This document shows positions 36,301 through 45,400 of a DNA stretch of 64,000 nt, piece after piece. Made by a program: the position numbers and the translations under genes. Each line of letters begins with the position of its first letter. Position 1 is the first letter of the stretch. The notes below the pieces were generated by a model, which did no database searches, had not been told where the DNA came from, and worked only from the letters and a program-made list of their open reading frames with translations. Source of the stretch: Rhizaria sp. SCN 62-66 (Eukaryota; Rhizaria, unplaced); NCBI GenBank assembly GCA_001724265.1, contig MEDY01000065.1, positions 1 to 64,000 on the forward strand. The letters are read 5' to 3'.

Positions 36301-37096
36301 CGCCGACATCGATGTAGTGCAGGTTGGCGCGGCGGTGGCACTCGAGGCCGAAGGAGCGGTGCAGCTGCAGGTGCTCGGGCGGCAGCTCAAACACGCGCGG
36401 GTGGCGCGAAAGCTCGGACGCGTCGTCCGGGTAGACAAACGACGCCGGGAACGAGGACGAGGTGGCCGTCATGGCCGCATCCGAGTCCAGGGTGCTGCTA
36501 GAGCTGGAGCTGGAGCTGGAGGTAGCGGAGAAAGAGGACGATGAGGGTGAGGCGGCCGGCATGGGCGCGGGCTTACTGTGAGAAGGAGAGGGTGAAGGGG
36601 AAGCAGAGCTGGCAGCAGGCGCAGGCGCAGCGGCAGCGGCCGTCGCAGCAGCGGCGGCAGCAATCGCGGCGGCAGCAGCAGCCTCAGCCTCGGGGTTAGA
36701 CTCAGCCTCAAATTCAGCGTCCGTGTCAGCGTCCGCATCACCGTCGGCAGCAGCCGTAGCCTGGGCATCGGCAGCAGCGTCTGCGTCGACGTCGGGGTCA
36801 AAGGACGCACCGCCGCCGCCGCCGCCATTCATGAGAGCACGATCGTCGTTGTTGTCGTTGCCGTTATCGTCGTTGCCGTAGTACGCGTCGCCCTCAACGC
36901 CGGAAGCAGGGGGAAGGTCATAGCCGTCCGCGTCAGGATCGGCATCGGCGTCGGGGTTGTTGGCGTCATAGTACTGACCGCCGTCGTCGCCGCCGTCGTC
37001 GCCTTCGAAGACGTTGTTGTTGTGGAGGTAGTTGTCGCCGTCGTGCTCGCCCAGGCCCACCTCATCGAGGGGACTGCGGGGAGGAGACGAAGACAT
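30359..37096 (-). CDS. CFAP44: Cilia- and flagella-associated protein 44 (WD repeats plus coiled coil)
   Basis: CFAP44 forms, with CFAP43, the tether that anchors the I1/f inner dynein arm in motile axonemes. The gene is a single 2,246-codon exon from ATG 37096 to TGA. A disordered acidic N-terminus (about 250 residues) is longer than in animals. WD-repeat blades follow, with segments highly typical of CFAP44: VHPSKQYFAVAETGSRPNIY, VVRILRGGTELAF, KAFSQDVFRVQFSP, GHIRFWQMSRTFTGLKLQG and LPDGKVVSGTERGSLLVW. From about residue 1,150 on the protein is mainly coiled coil (for example EQAKQQQEVDERVALADKKK) to the end (GGRVYIPQ). An in-frame TTG upstream is not preferred as a start. Its presence says the organism has motile flagella. 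Confidence 0.93.
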   Translation of the reverse strand: MSSSPPRSPLDEVGLGEHDGDNYLHNNNVFEGDDGGDDGGQYYDANNPDADADPDADGYDLPPASGVEGDAYYGNDDNGNDNNDDRALMNGGGGGGASFDPDVDADAAADAQATAAADGDADADTDAEFEAESNPEAEAAAAAAIAAAAAATAAAAAPAPAASSASPSPSPSHSKPAPMPAASPSSSSFSATSSSSSSSSSTLDSDAAMTATSSSFPASFVYPDDASELSRHPRVFELPPEHLQLHRSFGLECHRRANLHYIDVGVLLFAVGHTVQTLDLFTGKQEIVFGHDQSPGAGVGAVAVHPSKQYFAVAETGSRPNIYIYSWPALQVVRILRGGTELAFTSVTFSPSGSKLASVGAAPDYSLVLWDWANERVTLRTKAFSQDVFRVQFSPRNEARLQTSGQGHIRFWQMSRTFTGLKLQGAIGKFGAVELSDIAAFTELPDGKVVSGTERGSLLVWDGGLVQLQLQRADGRPCHAGAIEFVELRGREVLTAGDDGYLRTWPLDTFEFAEAASEDLILAVEPTEEIFLGPDVAVGAMLRGDDHWVILNKRGGLFRLPLLAGSRPEPLLTVHAGPITGLAASPFAHTAVTAGSDGTVRCWDVHGGRQLFARKFPVAATAQAWAPPSVAHTLSPDAPPAALSAADAATAGGNLVAVGFADGVVRILARTSSGFVLRAAARPHSGPVVGFAFAPDGSQLATAGADGTVFFFEVLAGGSALAPIGFIQTAPGAGTTVPTTTSSGSAASGSSGSSGSGSGSGSGDAAAAAASAATSAAAQAQQPPIVSLQWAPDSQHVLFARGPLVFQVARPLPHAYPPEAARETYLISLATRTMRPQVPALCRLPPDEEAEAAAAAAAAEAAAASADGGDASAAAAAAAAAAASSAAVQEELLPDTRADAVSCLMYVRHPPAPAHGSAVPAVPAPGQWPFYCAFDDASMHVEDSNNADSSGASAGAVVAKASADNAGSGGDDEVFTGAQAGHVVRGPVPGSVLVAPWAKYQALHEYQWTAGAGVGAASTVAAAAAATAAAASGSGAGAAEPARSLPLGPGVGPVTALNYSARGSLLLAGTAHGSVQIRPVADIQFFFHSHLHSGHGGAVRALASTFDERFILSAGADGNFFAVLHDVALALRMADREHAVALLAAASAPAVAQEVERGKHLAALEARAARQRELAAAREAAAQGDVSLMQRYHAAVAVPLPAPVGDDDAAGGDGGVGAGERDVPEVLGNYSLEQAKQQQEVDERVALADKKKEYVRREIDELRAEFAYLLKQNALLEPSQRLARSSFELDPRLRQQFEHEAAVKVEEVQRELAWESEKHAVALAKLRARFLAPIQVECVRLRAFRSGMTVSTYRTPALPAFLTAAIKQVRALLAEPDANGAANGEAALSAAAAGGDDAEAAAAAATAAGGAADPLRLLQTVRAIADGASASSAALAGAGIASASATTGGAGGPASKTGAGGSGAGWDAAQRRAEREQRRQQLQLLRAARPDRLAHNAADMAAIVFAEQHLGDYALKADPALKVPEARRATVTNKRRQMVLLQEAVHMLKMEMNERVLALRRIKAALTTQLRADGTRVRELNAALGIAEPVFVPTTDPAEWPEHRDRSTDADLEKFAQWQAEQEALRVQRAREDNAKMTPQDLYGGMSDAPAAPTVTNASAASAAAAMVAVGATAGAGAQPSLASAAAERALLLQERRDLHAERLALVPRSAMEASQEAQRLRLLADERRELTARMDLAVAAFDDAVLRLRVEKSKLDTDVKSTELRLITLYEELILLRDCAEQEGVLTARLTKATALKAQVIADLAMCERALNGKLADVEACAARDRQLSAEFELVAKGADAAAASAAGTVVADGKMSELYAQLLRAYMRRVRRKRGQDDDGPASSSSRGRDAYSDDDEDMESGDDSDLSDDEDGGCPPGCDAAAFEKVLELRARRLEQDTIREGLRRQIGELEKTYERHQTRERAVDRDLDVVRADIDAFQGEKQQALNQVQVTLPLRLSQICNLVPEESDPAAAAAASGYNGAESGAGATGRLVLPSTLSSSVVFTVSGLRRLRHRISELDEEQAALSVQIKELKRARRTLMKDIEQKKAQITAEKQHCEDVQRLKFGQVIDLSVLATVGEDEAAVGLRSKLRSMEEAASRKLHEWDNRVQAAKDDLTSVTAKNTRLLEQVAKLTRAQYALETQLNKTTKNVHVTDASPADEQAEAERRELLHLVQLQEKEIDALKAEVHVLKRKGGRVYIPQ

Positions 37097-37906
37097 CTCC
37101 GGAGAGGCTGCGCAAGAAAGGGACAACGTTGGCAAAAGCGCAAAATCAGATCGCAGAGAGTGTGAGAGGTGTGCAAAAGGGAGTTGTTAAGGCTTTCCAC
37201 TGGCTTGTCGGTGGGGTTGACCATCCAGATGCCAGTGCAGAACACAGGCAGGGCGTGCTTTGAATAGAAAACGAAAATTTGATCATAAGAGTAGATATGT
37301 CGAAACGTATTATAGCTGTGAACAAAGCGCACTGGATTTTTAAATGATGCAAAATCCTGTCGGAAAGATCGGCCGTTTTGAAAACGGTCGGGGTGGAGCC
37401 CACGGTCAGTAACGACCGCGAGAGGTCAACGCCGCTGGTTCTTCGCACATCTATACCGCACTAACGCGCCGCAGGTGTTGCACACGCTTTGTAATTTAGA
37501 TGTTTCGAGTGATTTTTTTTACTGTATTTTTACTCTCTGCGTCTAAGGCGTCTCTTTTGTGACGGTTATGTCTCAAACCAGGTGTCCCTCCGCCCTCCCT
37601 TTTAACCGTTCGCTCACCGCGTCCTTACCCTTTTTGCCACGCCGCTCCCTGCAGTCTCCCGTCCGGCCACCGGGTCATCAGCCTTGCCCTCTTGGCTGTC
37701 TTCCCTTTCCGCCGCCCCGCGCCTCCGTACCTAGGCCCGGAGTTCCGCCCCGCCCCGTTTCGCGTCCAGAGCTCGCACCGCAGCGGTCCCGTCCCTGCCT
37801 TGCTTCTCTCGCTCAGCCGCTCACAGAGACACCTCGTCTAGCACACTCGTCGCTTCACGCCGTTGCCGCAGCCCCCGTTGCTGCTGCCCGTTTCGCGCTC
37901 GTCCCG
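37097..37906. other. Divergent intergenic region
   Basis: The spacer lies between CFAP44 and a plus-strand gene. The left half is AT-rich. From about 37,590 it becomes pyrimidine- and GC-rich, and it is open in the frame of the downstream gene, so a longer N-terminus of that gene is possible but looks non-coding (Pro/Arg/Ser mix). Confidence 0.4.
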
Positions 37907-38801
37907 ATGCTGGCCCCCGTGCTGCTGGCAGCGCCAAGCCTGCTGCTGTACCGCGTCCCCAACGACATCTTCATCGCCTCCGCCGTCTGCCTGGGCTTCT
38001 ACATCGCCATCGTCGCGCTCCGCCTCGTGTACATGTCGGCGGAGAACCCACGGATGTGGCACCATGAGGAAACCGCGCGCGCCGCCTGGTCGATCCCGGT
38101 GCTCCGCGTGACGGCCATCCTGGCGCTCATCTGCGCGCTCTTCCTCATCGGCCGCGTCGACATCTCGCTCACGCGCTGGATGTTCAACCCCATGTCGCTC
38201 AACAAGGGCTCGTGGAACATTATCCGCGTTATGGTCTCGCTTGTGCTGCCTATCTGCGCCGCGCTCATCAACACGAACCCGGTGTTCCGCATCTTCTCGG
38301 CCTTCGCCTTCCCGGCGTTGGGCATGATGGACCTGCTTAGCCAGGTCGACATCGCCGGACAGATCTACTGCATCGACCAGGTACGGCGCTCGACTACGAC
38401 GCAGCGCGCGTTTCATCACGACTTGGTATAGCTCATCCTTTGTGTTTCGTTTTGTATCATTGATTGCCTCCTCGATATTTCACTTTATTCGCTCACATTC
38501 TTCTCTTGTTTCTTTTTGCTAATTTTTACTTTGCGTGCTCGCTAAACAGGGCACGTGTGCGGATAGCAACGGCCTGTCGACGTTGTACCTGTGGATGTAC
38601 CGCGACCTGGTCGGCATCATGCTTAACGTCTGCGGCACCACGCTCTCCTGGTACCTCTGGGGCTGGCTCGGCTTCTGCACCAACGAGATCTACATCCCGC
38701 GCTACGAGCACCGCGTGCTCACCGCGGAGCTCTCGGGCATGAAGCTCAAGAAGCGCAAGGTGCGCCGCCGCCTTGGTGACGGTGAATTTATTGACTGGTG
38801 A
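37907..38801 (+). CDS. Multi-pass membrane protein of unknown function
   Basis: I do not recognise this protein. Exons 37907-38380 and 38550-38801 flank a 169-base intron (gtacgg...taaacag), giving 241 residues ending at TGA. About six hydrophobic segments are visible: LAPVLLAAPSLLLY, IFIASAVCLGFYIAIVALRL, VTAILALICALFLIG, IRVMVSLVLPICAALI, FSAFAFPALGMMDLL and LVGIMLNVCGTTLSWYLWGW. Loops carry conserved-looking residues (MSAENPRMWHHEE; YCIDQGTCADSNGLSTLYLWMYRD). The tail is basic (MKLKKRKVRRRLGDGEF), as in proteins of the endoplasmic reticulum or Golgi. The frame is open upstream to 37,559, but the ATG at 37907 starts directly before the first membrane segment. Confidence 0.75.
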
Positions 38802-39539
38802 ACGGAAACAACACCACAAACAACAACATGTACACGATCATCTGCTTAAAGTGTACGTGTAGTACTAAGACGACTAACTTGCCTTTAAAATGAGGTTTCG
38901 TTGTTTGAAACCTAAGCCTAGGTGAAGCAAAAGGTCGCTGCAGGGCCATTATTGCCCCAAATACGCCCCTTTTTAAACTCTTAAGTTCTCTTCTTCTCTC
39001 GGTGTCGGTGGCAGTCAAGTCTGATTCACCAGCCGCGTGAGTTGTATATGAGTTTGTTTTGTCTTTAAGCTCAAGCAATAAAATATAAACTAGTAAGTCT
39101 TACAATATGATGTATAATCGTAAAATCAAACGTTTTTCATGTGGGTGGTCTTGATATACACTTAACTCAGCGCTCTTTGTTGTCGCGGTGCAGACGCTCA
39201 GCGAGCTGACAGGTCCGACCTACCGGCGGCTTCTCGAAACGTCAACTTGAAAAAAATATCACACATTGAAAAGTTTGGATACGAGCCATTTTACCCTCGC
39301 ATGATTGAAAATGACAAGCAATTTGCCTTGAATCTGTTCATACTTACCTCTTCTAAAAATATACTTCAAGATGTAACGTCTTGGTTGCGTAACAGGTACA
39401 CCAAAGCTTACCCCCTCTCAGCCGCTGACTCTCACGCATCTGACACTTGTCGTTTCCCTCTGCTCCACCGCTTCCTGTCCTAGAACAAGCAACCTCTCCC
39501 CAACATAGTAGCCCTGTGGTCGTCCCTCACTTTTCCACA
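38802..39539. other. Intergenic region between two plus-strand genes
   Basis: These 738 bases are AT-rich, with an AATAAA at 39,077 that could be the upstream gene's polyadenylation signal. No further gene is seen. Confidence 0.45.
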
Positions 39540-42027
39540 ATGGCCTCCGTTGCTTCGTCTTCATCCTCCGCGTTGTCTGTGCACAACACAGCCTCCCGCG
39601 CACCAGTGGCGACCACTGTGTCGGTGAGCCCGGCAACGGCGAAGCTCGTCTCGCTCTCAAGCCGCCTTCTCCGCGAGATCAACGGCGAGCTTGACGCCTC
39701 TACGTCGACATCTGTGTCCGCGTCCGATTCCCCGAATGGCGTGAGCAGCTTTGCGGCGCGCCTCAAGACATTCGTCTGGAAGCGCAGCGCGATCTGGAGT
39801 CCCCGCGGCGGCGAGCTCTCTCTCCCGCCCAACGGCGCTGCCGCCGCTCTACACGCCGATGGCAGCGAGGTCGTCGCACTACCGTTTCCCGTGGCGGACC
39901 CGGCGGAGCTGGAGGCGATTCTGTCCGACTCCGAGGTCGTGGCTCGTATGCAAGCGGGCGTGAGCGCCGTGTCCCGCTCTGTGCTTCCGCTGCTGCAGCA
40001 GATCGACGCCGCATTCATCGCCATCACTAAGGAGCAGCAGGCGCGGCCCCGGCGCAGCGGCGCGACGGCGCAGCTTGCCGTGCCGCCCTCGACCTTCCAC
40101 ATCGGCCTCGCCTACCGTGCCATCAAGCAAGAGCTCAAGTACGTAATGTCACGACTTGAAGTGAAAATGACTTTCGTCGCCGCACTCGTCTTTCACTGAA
40201 TATATTTGTTTTAGCACATGTTTGTACCTTCATTATGTGTGATTCTCACAAATCAAGCCCACTTCTTACTTGTTTTCTCTTTTTCCTTCGCCTCTCTGCT
40301 CTGTGTCTCGCAGCGACTCAATCGAGAACTTCGGCAAGTGCCGCAACGAGTTCATCTCGTCGCTGCGCTGTCCATCCGCGCGCACTGAGGCCCGCGACGG
40401 CATGGCGGTGCTGTTCGAGCGCGTCGAAGACTGGTTCGGTCGCCTGGAGGCCCTCAGCAGCTTCTGCAAGCCGGACCCTGTCCCGGTGGCCCCCGTCGCG
40501 CTCGCCGCCTCGGTCCCCGGCCAGCCCGCCGCCGCGGCCGCGGCCGCGTACGGTCAACACGCGCACGGGCACGCCGCGGTGGGCGTGACCGAGTTCGTGG
40601 ACATGCTCGCGCCGGAGACGACGGCGGAGCACGAGGCGTTGGGCGTGCGCATCTCGCAGTGGGTGGACCAGGGCCGCTTCATGGTCAAGGTCGAGAACGT
40701 CGGCGCGCACCGCGTGCATCTCACCGACGGGCTCATCACCATGCCGCAGCGCCACGTCACCGCGATTTGCCGCGACTCGGTCGGCGCCGGGCGCCGCGGT
40801 CGCCGCGGGCACCGCGACGGGCACAACGGCAGCCGCGCTCGCGGGCCCAGCGGCGGCCGCGCTCGCGGCGGGCACCGCCACGGCCAACACAGCGACACTG
40901 ACAGTGACAGCGGCAGCAATGAAGGCCGCAGCGAGAGCGACAGGCATGACAACAGCAGCGACGATGAGGGCGACAACGACGACCTGGACGGGAAGAAGTG
41001 GCTGGACCTGGTGCACATCGACCGCGTGCTGACGCCCTTCCCGCAGCGCCAGGCCAACATCCGCGCGCGCATCGCGCAGGCGCAGCAGCGCCTCGCCGCG
41101 TTCCCGACCTTCCAGAGCACGCTGCGCGGCGTGTCCGACTCGGCGATCGTCACCGCGGCGGGCTACGCCGTCCCGCTGGCGGACGCCGCGGCCGTGCGCC
41201 GCGAGGAGGAGAGCTGGCGCGCGCAGCGGGAGCTCGACCTCGCGCAGGTCGCCACTGGTGCCGCCGAGATGGAGACGCCCGCGTTCATCTGCTTCGCCTT
41301 TGCGCCGTCGGGCGCCTCGGTCAACACGGCCGCCGCGGAGCTCGAGGCGCGCGAACAGCGCCGCCGCCGCGCGGCCGCCAAGGCCGCCGCCAAACAGACC
41401 GCTGGCGCGGAGGTTGGCGCTAAGTACAATGGCAGCGGCAAGCGCATCAAGGCCGCGACTGCGACAGACGGCGCCGGTGCGGCTGAGCCCGCGGCTGGCA
41501 AGGGCGCCGCAGTGCCTACCGGCAGCCTGCTCCGCGGCCCCGGCGCCAGCAGCAACGGCAATAGCGCTGACGTTGACTTCGGCGACGGCGACGGCGAGTT
41601 CGAGGGCGACGACGAGAACCGGGGGATTGTGCAGCTTGCCGGCCGCCGCACTCACGGCGGCAACGCCAAGGGCCTGGGCAACAGCAACCTCGCTGGCGCA
41701 GGCGTTGGTGTGAGCGGCGGGCTTGTCAAGCCCAAGCTCGACAACACTGCGACTGCAACTGGGGTGTTGTCGCAGGAGTCGCCCCGCAAGCGGTCGATCC
41801 GCGACACCTCCGACTCGGGCGCCGGCGACAGCGACGACGACGGCGACGGCAGCCTGAGTCGCAGCAGCGGGCGCAGCAGCGGCAGCAGCACTGCAATGAG
41901 TGATAGCGACGAAGCCGCGGTGGCCGCAGCAAACAACAACAACAACAGCAGCCGCAGCAGGAGCCGTGTTGCGCGGGAGCCGCGGCCGATCATGTCATCG
42001 AGCTTCAAGGTCCGCGTCATCGTCTAA
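39540..42027 (+). CDS. Unrecognised protein with folded N-terminal half and disordered acidic/Ser tail
   Basis: I do not recognise this protein. Exon 1 is 39540-40138 and exon 2 is 40314-42027, joined across a 175-base intron (gtacgt...ctcgcag), giving 770 residues. A Ser/Ala-rich lead is followed by helical segments (AKLVSLSSRLLREINGEL; VLPLLQQIDAAFIAITKEQ; FHIGLAYRAIKQEL and NDSIENFGKCRNEF across the splice). A beta-rich block (GRFMVKVENVGAHRVHLTDG) lies near residue 345 and a helical block (ANIRARIAQAQQRLAAF) later. From about residue 490 on it is low complexity, with Ala/Lys, acidic (DFGDGDGEFEGDDE) and Ser runs, ending at TAA. No signal or membrane segment is seen. The paired N-terminal helices recall a bundle, but I would not name a family. 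Confidence 0.75.
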
Positions 42028-42406
42028 GCGTGTATTATGTGTAAGCACTGCATGTGCTTACATTGCAGATATGATAATCACAAAGTACAGGTAACAATAG
42101 CAGCGTGTTACTCTGTAACAACATGCAACATGCAAATTTTGCTTTGAACGATTGCATGCGCACAAGTGTATGAATTAACTTGATAAGCATCGGGGGAAAG
42201 AAGAACAGTAGCAAATGTATTGACAAAGAAGGTCGACGCAGAATAAGTTCGCGCCGATAAAAATAAACGTAAATGAAACTCAATTCAGCTAAACATACCA
42301 CACTGTAGGTTAAATAAACCTCCCTCAGTCTGACGAACAGTCAGGATAACGGCACTGCATTGCTGCTCCGTATTGCCTCGCTCACCGATACTCGTGGGCA
42401 CCTCAC
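42028..42406. other. Convergent intergenic region
   Basis: These 379 AT-rich bases are shared by two converging 3' ends, with an AATAAA near 42,260 on the plus strand. No gene is seen. Confidence 0.45.
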
Positions 42407-45400
42407 TCACTCGGCGACGTCGTCGTCGGTCTCCTCCCTGATCTTGTGGAGCCCCGAGCGCACGACGAGCTCGTGCAGGCGCCGCTGCGAGGCCGAGCTG
42501 CGGCCCGCCTTAAGCGCCGCCAGCGGGCTCGCGCCAGGCGCCAGCGCCAGAGGGGCGGAGATGATGGGTGCCACGCTGGAGCCGGAGCCTGAGTGGGCGT
42601 GTCCTGGCGGCGCAAGGTGGTGCCCGTAGCCGTGGCCGTGGCTGTGGCCGTGGCCGGACGGCGACGCGCCGGCGCTGCCGCCGGGGCGCGAGGGCAGACT
42701 GCCGCCGCGGGGCCGCGCGGGGGCGCTGCAGTCGCCGAGACTGCGCCTGCTCGTCACGTCGTCGTCGTCGTCGTCGTCGCCGTAGCCGTTGTCGTCGCCG
42801 TCATCGTAATCGTTGTTGTCGCCCGAGGAAGAGCACTCGCCGCCGTCGTCGCCGTCGTTATAGGCGCCGAGGCTGTGAGAGTGCGAGCGCTGGTTGTGGT
42901 AGCTGTCCACTTCGTCGTGGTACTCGTAGTCGCCGTAGGGGTCGTACGCGTCGCCGCCGCCGCCGACGCCGCCGCCGCCGCCCGCACCCAGGATCCCGCT
43001 GCCGCCGCAGTCGATGTCGTAGTATGAGTCCAGCGCGGCGCGGGAGCGCGACGAGTGCAGACTCGGCGGCCGCGGCAGGCGGGCGAAGGCCTCGGCGGCC
43101 GGGTCCGTCGGCTGCGAGGACGACTGCTGCAACGACTGCAGCTGCTGCTGGGACTGAGACTGAGACAGGGACTGTTGAGGCTGGTGTTGGAGTTGCGTGT
43201 ACTGAGGGGCCGCGTCGGTGAAGCTTGCCGGCGCCGCCGTGGTCACAGGGCCTGTCGCAGCGCCAATTGCAAAGACTGAGACTGTGGAAGGGCTGGATAG
43301 CGGCAAGGGCACAGTCGCGGGCTCCGTCGATGCGGAGGTCACGGTGACGGTAAACGCTGCCACTGACGCTGGCGCAGGCGCGAGAGACGCGGGAATGTTA
43401 ATGTCACTGCCAAAACTGGCACTGCCAGCGTTGACGTCAGAGTGTGTCACGCCACGACTGGTTGAGTTGTAGTGAATTGCACCGGGAGACAGCGTGGCCA
43501 AGCCTGCGACCAACGCGGTGACCGCTTTCGTGGTTGGGGACAAGACGGCAGCGAGAGACACAGCAGAGGATGTGGGCGCAGCAGTGGTGATACTGGTACT
43601 GCTGGGCACCTAAGGCTGTGGTGGTGGCTGCGACTGGGACTGGGCCTGTGAGCCGCTGTTGCTGATGATTGTGGTACCAAAAGACGACGGAGCCGCCTAC
43701 AACTGTTGCGGCTTAGCAGCATCGCTAGCACTCGCAGGTGTACTGACTGCAGGCTTCGTACCATCGGACTTCGCAACAGCAGCAAGAGCAGCAGCAGCAG
43801 CAGCAGCCGTAGCAGCCGTAGCAGCCGCCGTAGCAGCGGCGTCCGCGCTACTATTAGTGCTGCCGTCAGTGATGTCGTGGTCCTTGTTGTTGTTATCGTT
43901 GTTGCTGTCCGCGTGGTCGCGCGCGAGGTCCGGGCAGCGCATCGCGCGCCTCATGGCCGCCGCGGCCTCGTCCGCAGGCAGGTAGCGCACCACCTCAAGC
44001 AGCCAGCGGCCGACGGCCTCGGAGTCGACGCCCGCGGCCGCCGCGGCCGAGGACGCGGCGCGCGCCGCAAGCACGAGGCTGCTGGGGCTAGCGCCGAGCC
44101 CGGGGCCCGCGCCGGAGGCCGAGTCCTTGCCCTCGCGCCCGCGGCGCCGGCTGCGGCCGCTCTTGCCGCTCTTGCGCCTGCGCCGAGACCCGTCGCCGTT
44201 GTCGCTGCTATCGCTATCATACACGTCATATTCACTGCTGCTGACCTTGCTGTTGCTGCCGCCGTCAACGACACCTGCGCTCTCGGCAGAGTTGCTGTTG
44301 GCAGTGGCTGCGCCAACGCTCGCGTCAGGGTTGTTGTCGTTCTTGTTGGAGTCCGAGACCTGCTCGTACACAGCCATCTTGGGGTTGTCGACCGCGGGCG
44401 GCGCCGAAGGGAACTCAAGCCGCCGGCCACCGGAGCCGAAGAGAAAGCGCAGCAGCGCGAAGTACGACGGCCGCAGCAGCAGCACGGGCCACGTGAGGTA
44501 GGCCGTCAGCATCACACCCGAGGAGATGGCGAAGAGCAGCTCGGGGAAGAGTCTCGGCGTGCGGGGCAGCCACGGCACTGCCGACAGCGGCGTGCGCACG
44601 AACCCGCGGCCGGCCTTGACCGCGGCGGAGGCCGCAGCAGTCGCGGCGGCCACGGCTGGGGAGGACGCGGACGCAGCGCGCGCGGCGGCAAAGGTGGCCG
44701 CGGCGGCGCGCGCCCCGGCGGGCGTGGCGCCCCAGCGCGCAAAGCACATGGCCTTGAGGCAGTGCGAGGCGGAGAAAAGCGCGAGCTCAATGCGGCGCTC
44801 CTTCTTCTCGAACAGCACGGCCGCCAGCGCGGAGAGCCCCACAGACAGCGGCATGGTAAGGTGATGGAAGCTCAGCGCGTGCAGCCGCGATGATAGCCAC
44901 AGGCGCGGCGCCGCGCCCAGGGATGACGCGACGGCAGCGGCGGCCGCAGCGGCGGCGTGCGCGTTGGGCGGCTGCGCGAGCGCGCGCGCGGGGGCCGGCG
45001 CGACGCCGCGCGCGAGCGCGGTGATGACCCCGCGCACAGCGCAGGCGGCGGCGTAAGCGCCCACGGTCATGGTGCCGAAGAAGAGCGAAGAGCGTGCGAT
45101 GTTGAGCAGCAGCGACTTGAGCGCGGCCGTGATCGCGGCGCGGCGGTCCTTGGCGCGCGCCAGCCCGCGCGCGCGGAACACGAGCAGCGGGATAAGGTAC
45201 ACGGGCAGGTACGTCTTAAGCGCGGTCTTGAGCACCGAGGGGATCTGCTCCAGGTGCCCGCGCACGCAGCTGTGCGGGTTGTTGGCGTGCAGAACCTGGC
45301 ACGCAAGCGAGTGGCGGTCGTGCAGGCTGTACAGCTGCGGCTGGTTCTTGGTGGCGCGGAAGGCGTTGGCCACGCGCACCAGGTCGTCAGGCAGCAGCGA

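Noticed and set aside
42568-43221. Arg-rich plus-strand frame opposite the TMEM135 tail
   Set aside because: It is the mirror of Gly/Asp/Pro-rich codons on the minus strand and has no start context or domain.
43697-43761. 65-base intron (GTACGA...TAG) removing the first TMEM135 TAG
   Set aside because: Its length is not a multiple of three and the resulting frame loses the protein-like tail and soon stops.
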